Below, in pieces: positions 18,703 through 27,328 of a stretch of DNA of 51,504 nucleotides. The notes beneath the pieces are model-generated. The model was not told the DNA's origin, did no database searches, and saw only the letters and a list, made by a program, of their open reading frames with translations. This stretch comes from Promethearchaeota archaeon (lineage in GTDB: Archaea > Asgardarchaeota > Lokiarchaeia > Sigyniarchaeales > SOKP01), in contig RDOA01000022.1 in assembly GCA_011364925.1 (NCBI GenBank), positions 1 to 51,504 of the forward strand, given 5' to 3'. Position 1 is the stretch's first letter. Each line of letters opens with the position of its first letter. Made by a program: the position numbers and the translations under genes.

Positions 18703-19536
18703 ATGATGAGTTTTGCGTTAATAAACAATGTAAGGATATCTTATCGTGCTTATGGAAATGGCTTTCCCGTCATCTTAATCCACGGGTACGGAGCAAAAAA
18801 GGAAATATGGAAACCTCAAGTTATAGATATTAGTAAAAGGTTTCAAGTAATTATTTTTGACTTACGAGGAACTGGAGAAAGCGATCGCCCTAATATGCCT
18901 TATACTATGCAAATACTTTCAGAAGATGTAAGTAGTTTAATGAATTTTCTGAAATTCAAGAAAGCGCATATTATTGGGAGATCTTTTGGAGGAATGATCG
19001 CACAAAACTTTACGCTACTTTATCCAGAAAAGGTTGAAAAATTAGTGTTAATCGCGACTAATTACGGCATGCACGATACAGAGTGGGTCGATATCCCTAA
19101 AAAAGGGCGTCTTACGGAAATTGAGACATTGAAACATGATCCACTCAAAGCTTTTAAAGAAAAGTCTAAATGGGTTTTTCACATCAGATTTAGAAAGGAG
19201 CTAGAAGCTAATCCGACCAAAAAATTTCACAATGCTTTTTCAATGGAAGATCTTATTAAAGAGAGTACTATCAATCCCTCAAGACCACAAGATATAATAA
19301 ACCAAGCTGAAGCTATGAAAACCCATTATACTTTAGAGAGATTAGGCGAGATTAAATGCAAAACCCTTCTTATAGCTGCTTCACACGATCGACAAACTCC
19401 AGTCTCGGTTATGAAAGAGATGAACGAAAGAATTCCAAATAGTGAGCTTAAAATTATACAAGAAGCAGGTCATTTTATGACGCTCTCAAGAGCTCCAGAA
19501 GTGAACAAAATGATTCTTGACTTTTTAATGGATTAA
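18703..19536 (+). CDS. Alpha/beta-hydrolase fold esterase or related enzyme
   Basis: At 277 residues this is a standard-size cytosolic alpha/beta hydrolase. It has oxyanion motif HGYGAKKEIW (27-36), nucleophile elbow GRSFGG with Ser94, catalytic Asp in AASHDRQTP (about 229) and His in EAGHFMT (about 257). The FDLRGTGESDRP stretch after strand 4 is typical of proline-iminopeptidase, esterase and C-C hydrolase groups, so the substrate cannot be assigned. The start has two adjacent ATGs (18703 and 18706). It precedes the acyl-CoA ligase gene by 118 bases on the same strand, making a link to acyl-ester metabolism possible. Confidence 0.88.
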   Translation: MMSFALINNVRISYRAYGNGFPVILIHGYGAKKEIWKPQVIDISKRFQVIIFDLRGTGESDRPNMPYTMQILSEDVSSLMNFLKFKKAHIIGRSFGGMIAQNFTLLYPEKVEKLVLIATNYGMHDTEWVDIPKKGRLTEIETLKHDPLKAFKEKSKWVFHIRFRKELEANPTKKFHNAFSMEDLIKESTINPSRPQDIINQAEAMKTHYTLERLGEIKCKTLLIAASHDRQTPVSVMKEMNERIPNSELKIIQEAGHFMTLSRAPEVNKMILDFLMD

Positions 19537-19654
19537 TTCGCTGGGTTTCACCTATTTTGATTTAGACATAGTTGTACGAAAATAGAAGAAGGTTTTTATA
19601 TTAATAACTTGAAATTCTTAATAATTATACCATTAAAACAGATTTGAGATTTTT

Positions 19655-21343
19655 ATGAAAGATTACTCTGAATGGGAGCCTATTTATGATTATAATAACG
19701 AATCACCCTACTTAGAAAATCCAAATAGACCGTGGCTGAAGTATAGACCATCTAATGTTCCAAAATCTATAAAATTTGATCCTATACCTGTTCATGAGCT
19801 AATAAAATTGTCTGCTCAGAAGTTTTCAAATAATGTATGTGTACATAATAAATCAGATGGTAAAAAATACACTTATCGAGAACTGGGTTATATTACTGAT
19901 AAGATTGCAAATGCGTTAATCCAAATGGGCGTAAAAAAGGGAGATTGTATAGGAATAATGACACCGAATTGTCCAGAATTCATTTTTTGCTGCATAGGAA
20001 TAATGGAAACAGGCGCAATTGTAGTCCCAATTAACCCACTACTAAAGGAAAACGATGTAGCGCATATAATTAAAGAATCAAGGAATATGCGAACTATATT
20101 TGTCCATAAAGGAAACCTTAGAACAATCAAAAAGGCACAAAAAGATATAATCGAAAATATCATTCTTTTAGAATCGAATATATCCAAAGAAGGAACAATA
20201 ACACTCGAAGATTTTATTGAAGATATCACACCTATTCAACCAGAAATAGATTTGGATCCATCAAATGATATTGCAGCTCTATTGTTTACAGGTGGGACTA
20301 CGGGTTTGCCGAAAGGAGTTATGCTAACACATACAAATCTAGTTTCTTGTACCCTCTCAACTTTATTAATGCGTGGAGAACCAGAAGAGGGGGAAGAAAG
20401 GTTTGGTAAAACGGTTAACTTATCACTACTTCCCTTGTGTCATTCTTTTGGCTTTTTGGTTATGATCGCAGCAGTTTTCGGGGCTGCTATGTTAATAACG
20501 TTTCCTTCTTTCAACGCTTCTGATGTTCTGGAAGCAATTGAATATTTTAAAGTCGACAACCTTGTTGCTGTTCCAGTTATGTATCAAATGTTAATAAACC
20601 ATCCTGATTTTACGGAACGAGATTTATCGAGCCTTGAAACGGCACATTCAGGATCAGCTGCTCTACCGCAAGAATTAAATAAGAAATGGGAGGAGATCCT
20701 AAGATTTAAGGTAGGACAGGGATTTGGATTAACAGAGACTTCACCAGTCACTCATGCGGCAGCTAAATGGATGCCAGAAATACGTTCAAACAGCATAGGT
20801 GTTCCAATTATTGATACTGATGCTAAAATCGTCAATCCAGATACTTTAGAAGAACTGGATACTGGCGAACTTGGAGAACTAGTTATACGAGGGCCTCAAA
20901 TAATGAAAGGGTATTGGTATAATCCCGAAGAAACAAAAAAAACAATTGTTGATGGTTGGTTGCGAACCGGTGATCTAGCAAGGATGGACGAACAAGGTTA
21001 TTTCTATATAGAGGGCCGCTCAAAAGATATCATTAAATATAAAGGATATAAAGTAATGCCGTATGAAGTGGAAGAAAAATTGTATGAGCATCCCGCAATT
21101 CACGAAGTTGGCGTCGTTTCAGCACCAGACCAGAATATTGGTGAGACTATTAAGGCGTATGTAGTTCTAAAACCTGAATATAAAGATGGGAAAATTACAG
21201 AACGTGAAATAATAGAATGGGCTAAAGAACGACTTGCAGCGTATAAATATCCTCGCCAAGTGGAGTTTATAAATGTGCTACCTCGCACCGCTGTAGGAAA
21301 AATATTCCGGAGAAAATTAAGGGAAAGGACAATGAAAAGTTAA
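19655..21343 (+). CDS. AMP-forming acyl-CoA synthetase (fatty-acid/aryl-CoA ligase type)
   Basis: This ANL-superfamily enzyme activates a carboxylic acid to acyl-AMP and then acyl-CoA. It is 562 residues, full length. Motifs are P-loop FTGGTTGLPKGVMLTH (about 211-226), GFGLTETSPV, GWLRTGDLARMDEQGYFYI with the conserved Asp, and the hinge GRSKDIIKYKGYKVMPYEVE. The C-terminal catalytic Lys sits in PRTAVGKIFRRKLR. The fatty-acid side chain specificity is not determined by what I can see. It could supply acyl-CoA to the acyl-CoA dehydrogenase at 41.4 kb. The gene lies between the alpha/beta hydrolase and amidase genes, all forward. Confidence 0.93.
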   Translation: MKDYSEWEPIYDYNNESPYLENPNRPWLKYRPSNVPKSIKFDPIPVHELIKLSAQKFSNNVCVHNKSDGKKYTYRELGYITDKIANALIQMGVKKGDCIGIMTPNCPEFIFCCIGIMETGAIVVPINPLLKENDVAHIIKESRNMRTIFVHKGNLRTIKKAQKDIIENIILLESNISKEGTITLEDFIEDITPIQPEIDLDPSNDIAALLFTGGTTGLPKGVMLTHTNLVSCTLSTLLMRGEPEEGEERFGKTVNLSLLPLCHSFGFLVMIAAVFGAAMLITFPSFNASDVLEAIEYFKVDNLVAVPVMYQMLINHPDFTERDLSSLETAHSGSAALPQELNKKWEEILRFKVGQGFGLTETSPVTHAAAKWMPEIRSNSIGVPIIDTDAKIVNPDTLEELDTGELGELVIRGPQIMKGYWYNPEETKKTIVDGWLRTGDLARMDEQGYFYIEGRSKDIIKYKGYKVMPYEVEEKLYEHPAIHEVGVVSAPDQNIGETIKAYVVLKPEYKDGKITEREIIEWAKERLAAYKYPRQVEFINVLPRTAVGKIFRRKLRERTMKS

Positions 21344-21413
21344 ATATTAACTTTTTAATTAAGAGAATTTTCTAAGTTTAAAATAATTAATTGCTACGAA
21401 GATGTGATAAGAT

Positions 21414-22832
21414 GTGAAGAAAGAAGAAATATGTTTTATGCCCGCTTTTGAGATGTTAGAAACTATTAAAAATCAAGAATTAACGTCTGAAGAAATAACT
21501 GAGATTATTATTGAACGAATTGAAAAAATAAATCCAATTATTAACGCTTATTGCACTACTACTTTTGATTTAGCTCGAGAAATGGCAAGAAGAGCGGATA
21601 ATAAAGTAAAAAAAGGTGAAAAACTAGGATTATTGAATGGGATTCCTACATCAATTAAGGACCTAAATAATATAAAGGGGATTAAAACTACTTATGGTTC
21701 TAAGATTTTTGAAAATAACATAGCTGATCATGACGACATTGCTGTTAATAGGTTAAGAAAAGAGGGATGTGTCTTTCTAGGAAAAACTAATACGCCTGAA
21801 TTCGGTTTTAAGGGTGTGACAGAAAATTTAATTTTCGAGCCTACGCGTAATCCATGGAATTTAGAACTCACGGCAGGAGGCTCTAGTGGAGGAGCAGCTT
21901 CAGCAGTAGTAGCTGGACTAGGACCTCTGGCTCAGGGATCAGATGGGGGAGGATCGATACGTAATCCTTCAAGCTTTTGCGGAGCATACGGTCTTAAAAC
22001 AAGTTATGGAAGAGTTCCAAGATACCCTTCAATATTCCCTATAGATTTGAATATTTCTGTAATTGGTCCAATCGTCCGATATGTTAAGGATGCAGCGCTA
22101 ATGTTGGATGCCATGAAAGGTCCATTTGAAGGTGATAAATTTTCACTACCTAAAGATGGAATTCGATATATTGATAAAATTAATGAAGTTCCCGAAGGAA
22201 TAAAAATAGCGTATTCCTTAGATTTAGGTCACGCAAAAGCATTAGACCCTAAGGTTGAGAGGAATGTATTAAATTCTGTAGAATTATTTCAAAATTTTGG
22301 ATGGACCGTTGAACATGTTAAAATGAAAATGCGAAAAGCTACAATCTCTTTTAACACCATCTATACATCTGAGTATGCGTATAATTTGAAACCTTATTTG
22401 AAGAAGTGGAAAGATAAAATAGATCCTAACTTAATAAAATTAATCGATGCCGGTTTAAGTTATGATGGAATGGCATTACCAAGAGCTATAGCTATTCGGG
22501 ATCAAATGTATAAAACCATTTATAACCTTTTCAAAGATTATGATGTTATAATAACTCCTTCAACTGCTGTTCCTGCTTTTGAATTGGGAATAATGAATCC
22601 TTGGAAAATAAATGGGATTAATGTATCTCCAACTGGTTGGACACCATTTGCATTTCCATTCAATATGACAGGACACCCTGCAGCAAGTATTCCTTGTGGG
22701 TGGACTAATGAAGGTTTACCTATTGGAATGCAAATAGTTGGTAATAGGTTTGATGAACTTACGGTTTTACAAGTTTCAAAAGCGTTCGAAGAAATGGCAC
22801 CTTGGCAAGATAAAAAACCTAATATTACATAA
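21414..22832 (+). CDS. Amidase signature family hydrolase
   Basis: The 472-residue enzyme has the complete Ser-cisSer-Lys triad of the amidase signature family: Lys82 in PTSIKDLNN, cis-Ser157 in TAGGSSGGAAS and nucleophile Ser181 in GSDGGGSIRNP, with the canonical 24-residue spacing. The C-terminal TGHPAASIPCGW and GLPIGMQIVG blocks are also typical. It starts at GTG 21414, which keeps the EICFMPAFEM segment found at the beginning of many amidases. It is not clearly GatA: no GatB or GatC is nearby and the sequence reads as a general amidase. It follows the acyl-CoA ligase by 70 bases. Confidence 0.92.
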   Translation: MKKEEICFMPAFEMLETIKNQELTSEEITEIIIERIEKINPIINAYCTTTFDLAREMARRADNKVKKGEKLGLLNGIPTSIKDLNNIKGIKTTYGSKIFENNIADHDDIAVNRLRKEGCVFLGKTNTPEFGFKGVTENLIFEPTRNPWNLELTAGGSSGGAASAVVAGLGPLAQGSDGGGSIRNPSSFCGAYGLKTSYGRVPRYPSIFPIDLNISVIGPIVRYVKDAALMLDAMKGPFEGDKFSLPKDGIRYIDKINEVPEGIKIAYSLDLGHAKALDPKVERNVLNSVELFQNFGWTVEHVKMKMRKATISFNTIYTSEYAYNLKPYLKKWKDKIDPNLIKLIDAGLSYDGMALPRAIAIRDQMYKTIYNLFKDYDVIITPSTAVPAFELGIMNPWKINGINVSPTGWTPFAFPFNMTGHPAASIPCGWTNEGLPIGMQIVGNRFDELTVLQVSKAFEEMAPWQDKKPNIT

Positions 22833-22942
22833 CTTGCATAATTTTTTATTTTAATTCTGTTAAACTATTCTTCTTTAAAGTAATATTAAATATGCTTAGT
22901 TAAATGGATAATCGTGAAAAGAATCACTGGTAGAATGTAAAA

Positions 22943-23785
22943 ATGAATAAGAAACATTTGAAAAAGGAAATAGCTGAATTTCAAGGGACTGAGTTAACAC
23001 AAGAATATAGCAATTTAGATTTCACTATAGTACTCATTCGACCAGAACACGCCGCTAACATCGGTTCTATAGCCCGAATAATGAAGAATTTTAATTTCAA
23101 CAATCTAGTTGTATTTAATCCAGTTGAAAACGCAGAAATCATTCAAAGCCACCACACTCAAGGATTTGCCATGCATGGAAAGGATATCCTATTAAATGCT
23201 CAAATTATTGAACTCGACAATCAAAATACACACTTAAATAAGTATAAAGAATTAATGCAACAATTTGATTTAGTAATAGCGTCTACTGCAAAAGGAATGC
23301 ATTATAAAAATGTTAGAAGGTTATCGATTTTTCCTAAAGATTTACAATTTCCTATATCTGATAGCCCTGTAAAAATTGCTATAGTTTTTGGAAAAGAATC
23401 GCGTGGTCTTACAAACGAAGAAATAGAACTCGCAGACATGCTAATTAGGATTCCCTCCAGTGACGAATATCCTACATTAAACCTATCTCACGCTTGTGGA
23501 ATAATTCTCTACGAAATCTATAATAAAATTCATAAGCTTTCTTTGGGAAGAGGACCCAAACCAGTTATGTTAGCAAGTAGAAGTGATAAACAGATTCTAT
23601 ATAAAATGATTAGAGATATTGTCAATAGCTTAAAGATTCGCGCCTATACAGCAGAAAATGTTTTATTTGCTTTTAAAAACGTGTTTGAAAGAGCAGTCGT
23701 CTCTAAAAAAGAATTAAACCTTATTTTAGGAGTCTTTTCAAAGCTTAATTCCCTCTTGAAAAAAAGAAAAATATATAACGATTGA
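22943..23785 (+). CDS. TrmJ/SpoU-type RNA 2'-O-ribose methyltransferase
   Basis: The SPOUT-fold enzyme transfers a methyl group from SAM to a ribose 2'-OH in tRNA or rRNA. Motif 1, IRPEHAANIGSIARIMKNF (about 32-50), motif 2, IVFGKESRGLTNEEI, and motif 3, IPSSDEYPTLNLSHACGI, fit the TrmJ/LasT branch: the NxGS/AR and NLSxA elements are present. The C-terminal 80 residues are helical, as in TrmJ. It is 280 residues, in range. In archaea TrmJ modifies position 32 of tRNA, which is the best guess for the target. It converges with the small wHTH gene ten bases downstream. Confidence 0.9.
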   Translation: MNKKHLKKEIAEFQGTELTQEYSNLDFTIVLIRPEHAANIGSIARIMKNFNFNNLVVFNPVENAEIIQSHHTQGFAMHGKDILLNAQIIELDNQNTHLNKYKELMQQFDLVIASTAKGMHYKNVRRLSIFPKDLQFPISDSPVKIAIVFGKESRGLTNEEIELADMLIRIPSSDEYPTLNLSHACGIILYEIYNKIHKLSLGRGPKPVMLASRSDKQILYKMIRDIVNSLKIRAYTAENVLFAFKNVFERAVVSKKELNLILGVFSKLNSLLKKRKIYND

Positions 23786-23794
23786 AAAAATGTC

Positions 23795-24013
23795 TCAAAC
23801 TGCTTGATAATAACGTGGTTTTCTAGAATTAATGACAATTAACTTCTCAGGCATATCATTCACTATTCTTTTAATAACCTTGGCGAGCGCGTTATGTGTG
23901 TCGTATCCCATTGCGTTTGCCCATTCACTCGCAGTAGATCTCCCCATTTCTTTTAACTTATCGAGACAAATTTGTTCAAACGTTCTTGGTACTATCTTTT
24001 TTGTTTTTAAAAT
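23795..24013 (-). CDS. Small winged-helix-like protein starting at a non-standard codon
   Basis: The frame encodes about 72 residues that look strongly coding: TFEQICLDKLKEMGRSTASE, then WANAMGYDTHNALAKVIKRI and a wing-like KLIVINSRKPRYYQA. This is a compact wHTH pattern. Upstream of it the frame has no ATG, GTG or TTG before a stop. A full GGAGGT Shine-Dalgarno (24022-24027) lies eight bases before an ATT at 24011-24013, which I take as start. A TATA-like element at 24050-24063 predicts a transcript starting near 24030. The first standard in-frame start (ATG at internal Met23) would remove the first helix. It probably binds DNA; its target is unknown. Confidence 0.7.
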   Translation of the reverse strand: MLKTKKIVPRTFEQICLDKLKEMGRSTASEWANAMGYDTHNALAKVIKRIVNDMPEKLIVINSRKPRYYQAV

Positions 24014-24021
24014 TACTTTTT

Positions 24022-24063
24022 ACCTCCTCTTTCACTTATTCTAATGGATAAATTTAATATATT
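24022..24063 (-). promoter_or_regulatory. TATA box and Shine-Dalgarno of the small wHTH gene
   Basis: On the minus strand, an AT-rich TATA-like stretch (24050-24063, centre about 24056) is followed by a predicted transcription start near 24030 and then GGAGGT at 24027-24022. The spacing gives a leader of about 17 bases to the ATT start. This supports translation from that point. Confidence 0.55.
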
Positions 24064-24356
24064 TACAAAAACACATTGAGGATGAATTACATATAGAATA
24101 GGTTTTCAAAACTTCCCAGGGCGATACGAGAAGTGGAACGTTTTTTTGCAATCTCCTAGTATTCCAATATACTATATATCTAGATTTAAAATTAGTACTG
24201 AGGCTATTTAAAAGATAATGTTAGATTTTTGTAGAGTTATACAACTTTTATGTATAAGAGTTCAAATTAATCTATATGACATATCCAACACTGAGCTAAT
24301 TTTTCTCCCGACATAAATGGATTTTCATTGACAAAATCGTATTTAATTTTAATAAG
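24064..24356. other. Intergenic region, no clear gene
   Basis: AT-rich and without a convincing ORF. A short patch of higher GC at 24111-24134 can form only a 5-bp stem (ACTTC with GAAGT) before a run of seven T at 24141-24147. I do not call it a terminator or RNA. Confidence 0.3.
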
Positions 24357-24542
24357 TTATAAAATTATGATTGAATTTGATAATGTAATCCCAAATTTAT
24401 AAGAGTTCTTTAAGTAGCATAATAGTCTTTGAATTAGCTCTATTTCATTAGCAGGATTACCTTCGTTTAATTTAACCCATTTAAATATTTCTTCAAAATT
24501 GGGAATATTTTCCCGCACTGTGGTCAATAGTTGAGAGGACAT
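24357..24542 (-). CDS. Possible small protein of 61 residues
   Basis: This short ORF reads MSSQLLTTVRENIPNFEEIF and continues as amphipathic helix. It is preceded on the same strand by TTTATATAAA (24578-24587), about 40 bases before the ATG, which would place a transcript start near 24556. No family is recognised and there is no good SD. The TATA is symmetrical and may instead serve the structured RNA on the other strand. It could be a real small protein or a chance ORF; I rate it slightly below even. Confidence 0.35.
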   Translation of the reverse strand: MSSQLLTTVRENIPNFEEIFKWVKLNEGNPANEIELIQRLLCYLKNSYKFGITLSNSIIIL

Positions 24543-24577
24543 GCATAAATTTACAATAAACCGACAAAGTGAGGTAA

Positions 24578-24587
24578 TTTATATAAA
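24578..24587 (+). promoter_or_regulatory. Symmetric TATA box upstream of structured RNA candidate
   Basis: TTTATATAAA is a symmetric TATA element. Read forward, a 26-base spacing puts transcription start near 24609, just before the long inverted repeat that begins at 24617. Read in reverse it could drive the small ORF at 24357-24542. Confidence 0.5.
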
Positions 24588-24616
24588 TCAGAAGTGTTTG
24601 ATGATCTGACAATCAA

Positions 24617-24730
24617 GACTCCTGTGCCACCTTGGATTTTTGTCTTTTGGTAGCGCGATAATATAAAAATTGCGCCATGCTTATCCTATACTAATTTTGA
24701 CCATTTCGTTAGGTCATGGCGACAGGAGTC
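24617..24730 (+). ncRNA. Candidate structured RNA with three-way junction
   Basis: The 114-base segment is bounded by a long inverted repeat. GACTCCTGT (24617-24625) pairs with ACAGGAGTC (24722-24730), and GCC (24626-24628) pairs with GGC (24718-24720), leaving one bulged G. Inside are two hairpins: GCGCGAT (24653-24659) with ATTGCGC (24669-24675), and TGACC (24698-24702) with GGTCA (24712-24716). The fold is a closed three-way junction, richer in GC than its surroundings, and lies about 30 bases after a TATA box. It lacks 5S rRNA, tRNA, SRP and H/ACA hallmarks that I know. A foldback mobile element is the main alternative. The strand is inferred from the promoter. Confidence 0.5.
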
Positions 24731-24960
24731 ATCCTTATTCATAGATTAAAAATATTCAGTTAAATTTTAACCTAAGTTTAAACTTTTCGATTGAAAGTTA
24801 GGTATTGTAAGACGCAATGCCATAATTAATCATAACGCTTATTAAATCTTCGCGTTAATTTATTCTTATCAATTAAAACCCTATTACAAAAAAACTGTAT
24901 TACAATAACATTCGGCGGTATTCCTACCCACAATAAGTGAGCGTGCTTTTAAAATAAAAA
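24731..24960. other. Intergenic region, no gene recognised
   Basis: AT-rich spacer after the RNA candidate. I see only weak 4-5 bp hairpins (for example AACGC at 24835 with GCGTT at about 24853) and no ORF of note. Confidence 0.3.
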
Positions 24961-24970
24961 GATATATATA
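24961..24970 (+). promoter_or_regulatory. TATA box for the wHTH/membrane-protein pair
   Basis: GATATATATA centred near 24966 predicts a transcript starting near 24992. That lies after the ATG at 24976 and five bases before the ATG at 24997, so it favours the latter start with an almost leaderless mRNA. Confidence 0.55.
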
Positions 24971-24996
24971 GCCTAATGTGGTATTTTTATTTAACC

Positions 24997-25461
24997 ATGT
25001 CCCAATCGTATAAAGATTTCTTAGAAAAATACAGTATTGACGATTTTAAAACGAGTTTAAAGCTTGCTGGACACACAAAAGTAGATTTCTACAACGATAT
25101 TGACAAGTTATTGAAAAGTATGAGTACAATCTTCGATAAGCTCGCAACTATTGGAACTATGAGAGGCGCTCAAGTATTAATGGCTATTGCAAAGTTATCT
25201 GGGCCAGATAGTGTGGTAAATAAGACAGATGTGAAAAATTGTCTGAATGTTGATAGATTGGAGAAAATATTACCAGCGATTGAGTATCTAGAAAAATCAA
25301 AATACATTAAGATTGAGGAAAAAACAAAAAAGTTTCATATTATCAAACTAAATGAAGAAGATTTTCCAGATTTACGAGTATTCAGGGAGATTATTCAGAA
25401 ATATTGGAAATCACCACAGGAAGAAGTAACACAAGCAAAGAAATGGAGTGAAATTAAGTGA
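24997..25461 (+). CDS. Small winged-helix-like regulator, first gene of a pair
   Basis: The chosen start at 24997 (MSQSYKDFLEKY) follows from the TATA position; an upstream ATG at 24976 would lie outside the transcript. The 154-residue protein is mainly helical. Residues about 55-130 (MRGAQVLMAIAKLSGPDSVV, then LEKILPAIEYLEKSKYIKIE and a strand) have the order of a winged-helix domain, where DRLEKILPAIEYLEKSKYI would be the recognition region and wing. It overlaps the downstream membrane-protein gene by four bases (GTGA), indicating translational coupling. It may sense through that partner. No named family. Confidence 0.65.
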   Translation: MSQSYKDFLEKYSIDDFKTSLKLAGHTKVDFYNDIDKLLKSMSTIFDKLATIGTMRGAQVLMAIAKLSGPDSVVNKTDVKNCLNVDRLEKILPAIEYLEKSKYIKIEEKTKKFHIIKLNEEDFPDLRVFREIIQKYWKSPQEEVTQAKKWSEIK

Positions 25462-26459
25462 GGAACTCCTTAAAAAGCGTAGCAGAGTTGAATTTTGAGG
25501 ATGAGCAGGGCTATCTAGCTTCTGTCAAGACAATTAGGTCAGAGTATGTTAAGAAAGCGCTAAAGTCAGCGGTGTATATTTCTATTGTTATTTCCGTAGC
25601 GATTTCATATCTACTTTATGCGTATCTACCATATATCAAAGTAAACTTCTTTAATAAACTACTCATAACTGAAAACCCTAGTTCCGAAACTGCTGGCTTT
25701 CCCTTAAATTTAACTATAAGTTGGGCTCTCTTTAGCACCTGTATTTTCTTGGTGATATATTTTGTTCGATTGGGTCAAGTAAAATTTACACCTTCTTTAA
25801 TTAAATATATCAAAAAGGAAACGAAATATGCGGGATTCGAATTTATACAAAAAATCGAGAGTGTCGGAATATTTATTATCCTTACAGCAGTCTCCATAGC
25901 AATTTTCTTTTATATAGACACGAGACTTATCCAATTCAACGACACATTCTGGAGCTTATTTTTCCAATATTCGTTCTTCGCCTATTTATTGGTAAACTTG
26001 ATTCTCCCTATCATTCTCATTTATAGAAACGATAAATTTGTAATTAAAGTAAAAGATAATGTATTCGTTCTATGTGAACTACATTACAAGGTACGAAAAA
26101 AGAAAAGTTATGATCCAAATTTATTAGGCATAATTTTAACATCAAATCGATTATGTTCTAAGTTTGACCAATCAGGAAAATTTATTTACTCCAAAATTTC
26201 AGAAGATAGATGGTTAATAAGAAACGAACCCTCTACAATAAAGCCATTTCTCCACTTTGAAGAGTATTCTGTTCCCTTAAACTTCCAAAAACAATTTTTA
26301 AACATTGTTCTAGCTCTTAACGATTGGGAAAATAATTACATTTCAAACTTCAATTCTATGAACTATTACTTTTCAAACACATTTCCATATCATAAATATG
26401 GAACGAAACCAGAAGAAAAATCAGATCATCTTATTTACTTGAAGTTCTTAAATCGATAG
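25458..26459 (+). CDS. Membrane protein with four helices and large soluble C-terminus
   Basis: This protein of 333 residues starts at a GTG inside the GTGA overlap with the preceding gene. Four hydrophobic helices are visible: YISIVISVAISYLLYAYL (about 40-57), LTISWALFSTCIFLVIYF (about 85-103), VGIFIILTAVSIAIFFYI (about 137-154) and FFAYLLVNLILPIILI (about 173-188). The remaining 140 residues are soluble and mixed alpha/beta. No family is recognised. The coupled translation with a wHTH-like protein suggests that the two act together, for example as a membrane-tethered regulator, but that is inference. Confidence 0.7.
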   Translation: MRNSLKSVAELNFEDEQGYLASVKTIRSEYVKKALKSAVYISIVISVAISYLLYAYLPYIKVNFFNKLLITENPSSETAGFPLNLTISWALFSTCIFLVIYFVRLGQVKFTPSLIKYIKKETKYAGFEFIQKIESVGIFIILTAVSIAIFFYIDTRLIQFNDTFWSLFFQYSFFAYLLVNLILPIILIYRNDKFVIKVKDNVFVLCELHYKVRKKKSYDPNLLGIILTSNRLCSKFDQSGKFIYSKISEDRWLIRNEPSTIKPFLHFEEYSVPLNFQKQFLNIVLALNDWENNYISNFNSMNYYFSNTFPYHKYGTKPEEKSDHLIYLKFLNR

Positions 26460-26593
26460 ATCTATTCTTCTTTGGTAATATTCTTCGTAGAAATTTTTAT
26501 TGACAAAAAGAGCTACATTATTAGGATTTCTTATCTTTAGAAAATAGAGAAAAAAGTAATATTTACTTATAGTTCCCTACAGAAGGATAGTTG

Positions 26594-27235
26594 TTAGATA
26601 AAGTATTTCTGCTGAAGCTTAACATAGCTATTATGCTCTGTAAATTCTTCCTCAACAAGATTCGCTACAATTCCATATAACTGCCGAAACAATTCCTCTG
26701 GGAATGCTTTATGCTCGAATACTATATCACAAACTAATTGCTCAGTTAACACTTGGGAATTTACAGGCTTGTTATAAAGCAAAAATTTCATTAATGCAGA
26801 ATCGATTTTAGACTTAACAATCTTTTTAATAATCTCTAAACTTAAGTCTCGTTCAGGATCAATGAAATAAGGGAAATTCATGTCGTCAAGAATCTTTATA
26901 TATCCAAAACTGGACGAAATCTTCTCAACAGAATATTCTAACGAGCTTATATCTAAATTAAACCTTTCGCAAAAATCCTTTTTACTTTCGTGAACAGGAA
27001 ACGCAAAGGGATGTCTTGTAACTATGTAATATGCCGCAATAAAAAATTTATACAAATTATGTGGAATTTTACCTTGAATTCTTAAATACCTATAAGTTAA
27101 AGAGACGGTGTCAATTATAAAATCGCAATCAATGTCAAACTGCTTTAAGAATTCTTCTCCATCTTTGACTAAGTCGATAGTTATCCTATCTTTCGTGTTT
27201 AATTCTTCAAAATTTGAACTATATAATTCTAACAT
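26594..27235 (-). CDS. Cyclin/TFB-like helical protein
   Basis: This protein of 213 residues contains a helical core, residues about 30-115, with a cyclin-box look. IPHNLYKFFIAAYYIVTRHP followed by FPVHESKKDFCERFNLDISS resembles the helix pair of TFIIB/TFB repeats, where a conserved A-A-x-Y-x-x-x-R helix precedes a K-x-F/I-x-x-x-F segment. No zinc ribbon is present, so it would not be a complete TFB. A transcription-linked or scaffold role is possible. It is divergent from the RHH regulator gene, with a palindromic site between the two. Assignment is tentative. Confidence 0.5.
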   Translation of the reverse strand: MLELYSSNFEELNTKDRITIDLVKDGEEFLKQFDIDCDFIIDTVSLTYRYLRIQGKIPHNLYKFFIAAYYIVTRHPFAFPVHESKKDFCERFNLDISSLEYSVEKISSSFGYIKILDDMNFPYFIDPERDLSLEIIKKIVKSKIDSALMKFLLYNKPVNSQVLTEQLVCDIVFEHKAFPEELFRQLYGIVANLVEEEFTEHNSYVKLQQKYFI

Positions 27236-27328
27236 TTAACACACACAGCCTTAGCATTTTACTTTTTCTCAAAGGAATATCGAAATATCACTTTGATATT
27301 ATATGAATAACACTAATATTATTTAAAT

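Noticed and set aside
24105-24147. Small hairpin plus T-run resembling an intrinsic terminator or RNA end
   Set aside because: Only five base pairs; the T-run alone is common in this AT-rich sequence.
24617-24730. 5S rRNA-like three-way junction
   Set aside because: The length and topology resemble 5S, but conserved loop sequences (for example the CCGAAC-type loop and the AGUA/GUACU segments) are absent, so I leave it as an unclassified RNA.
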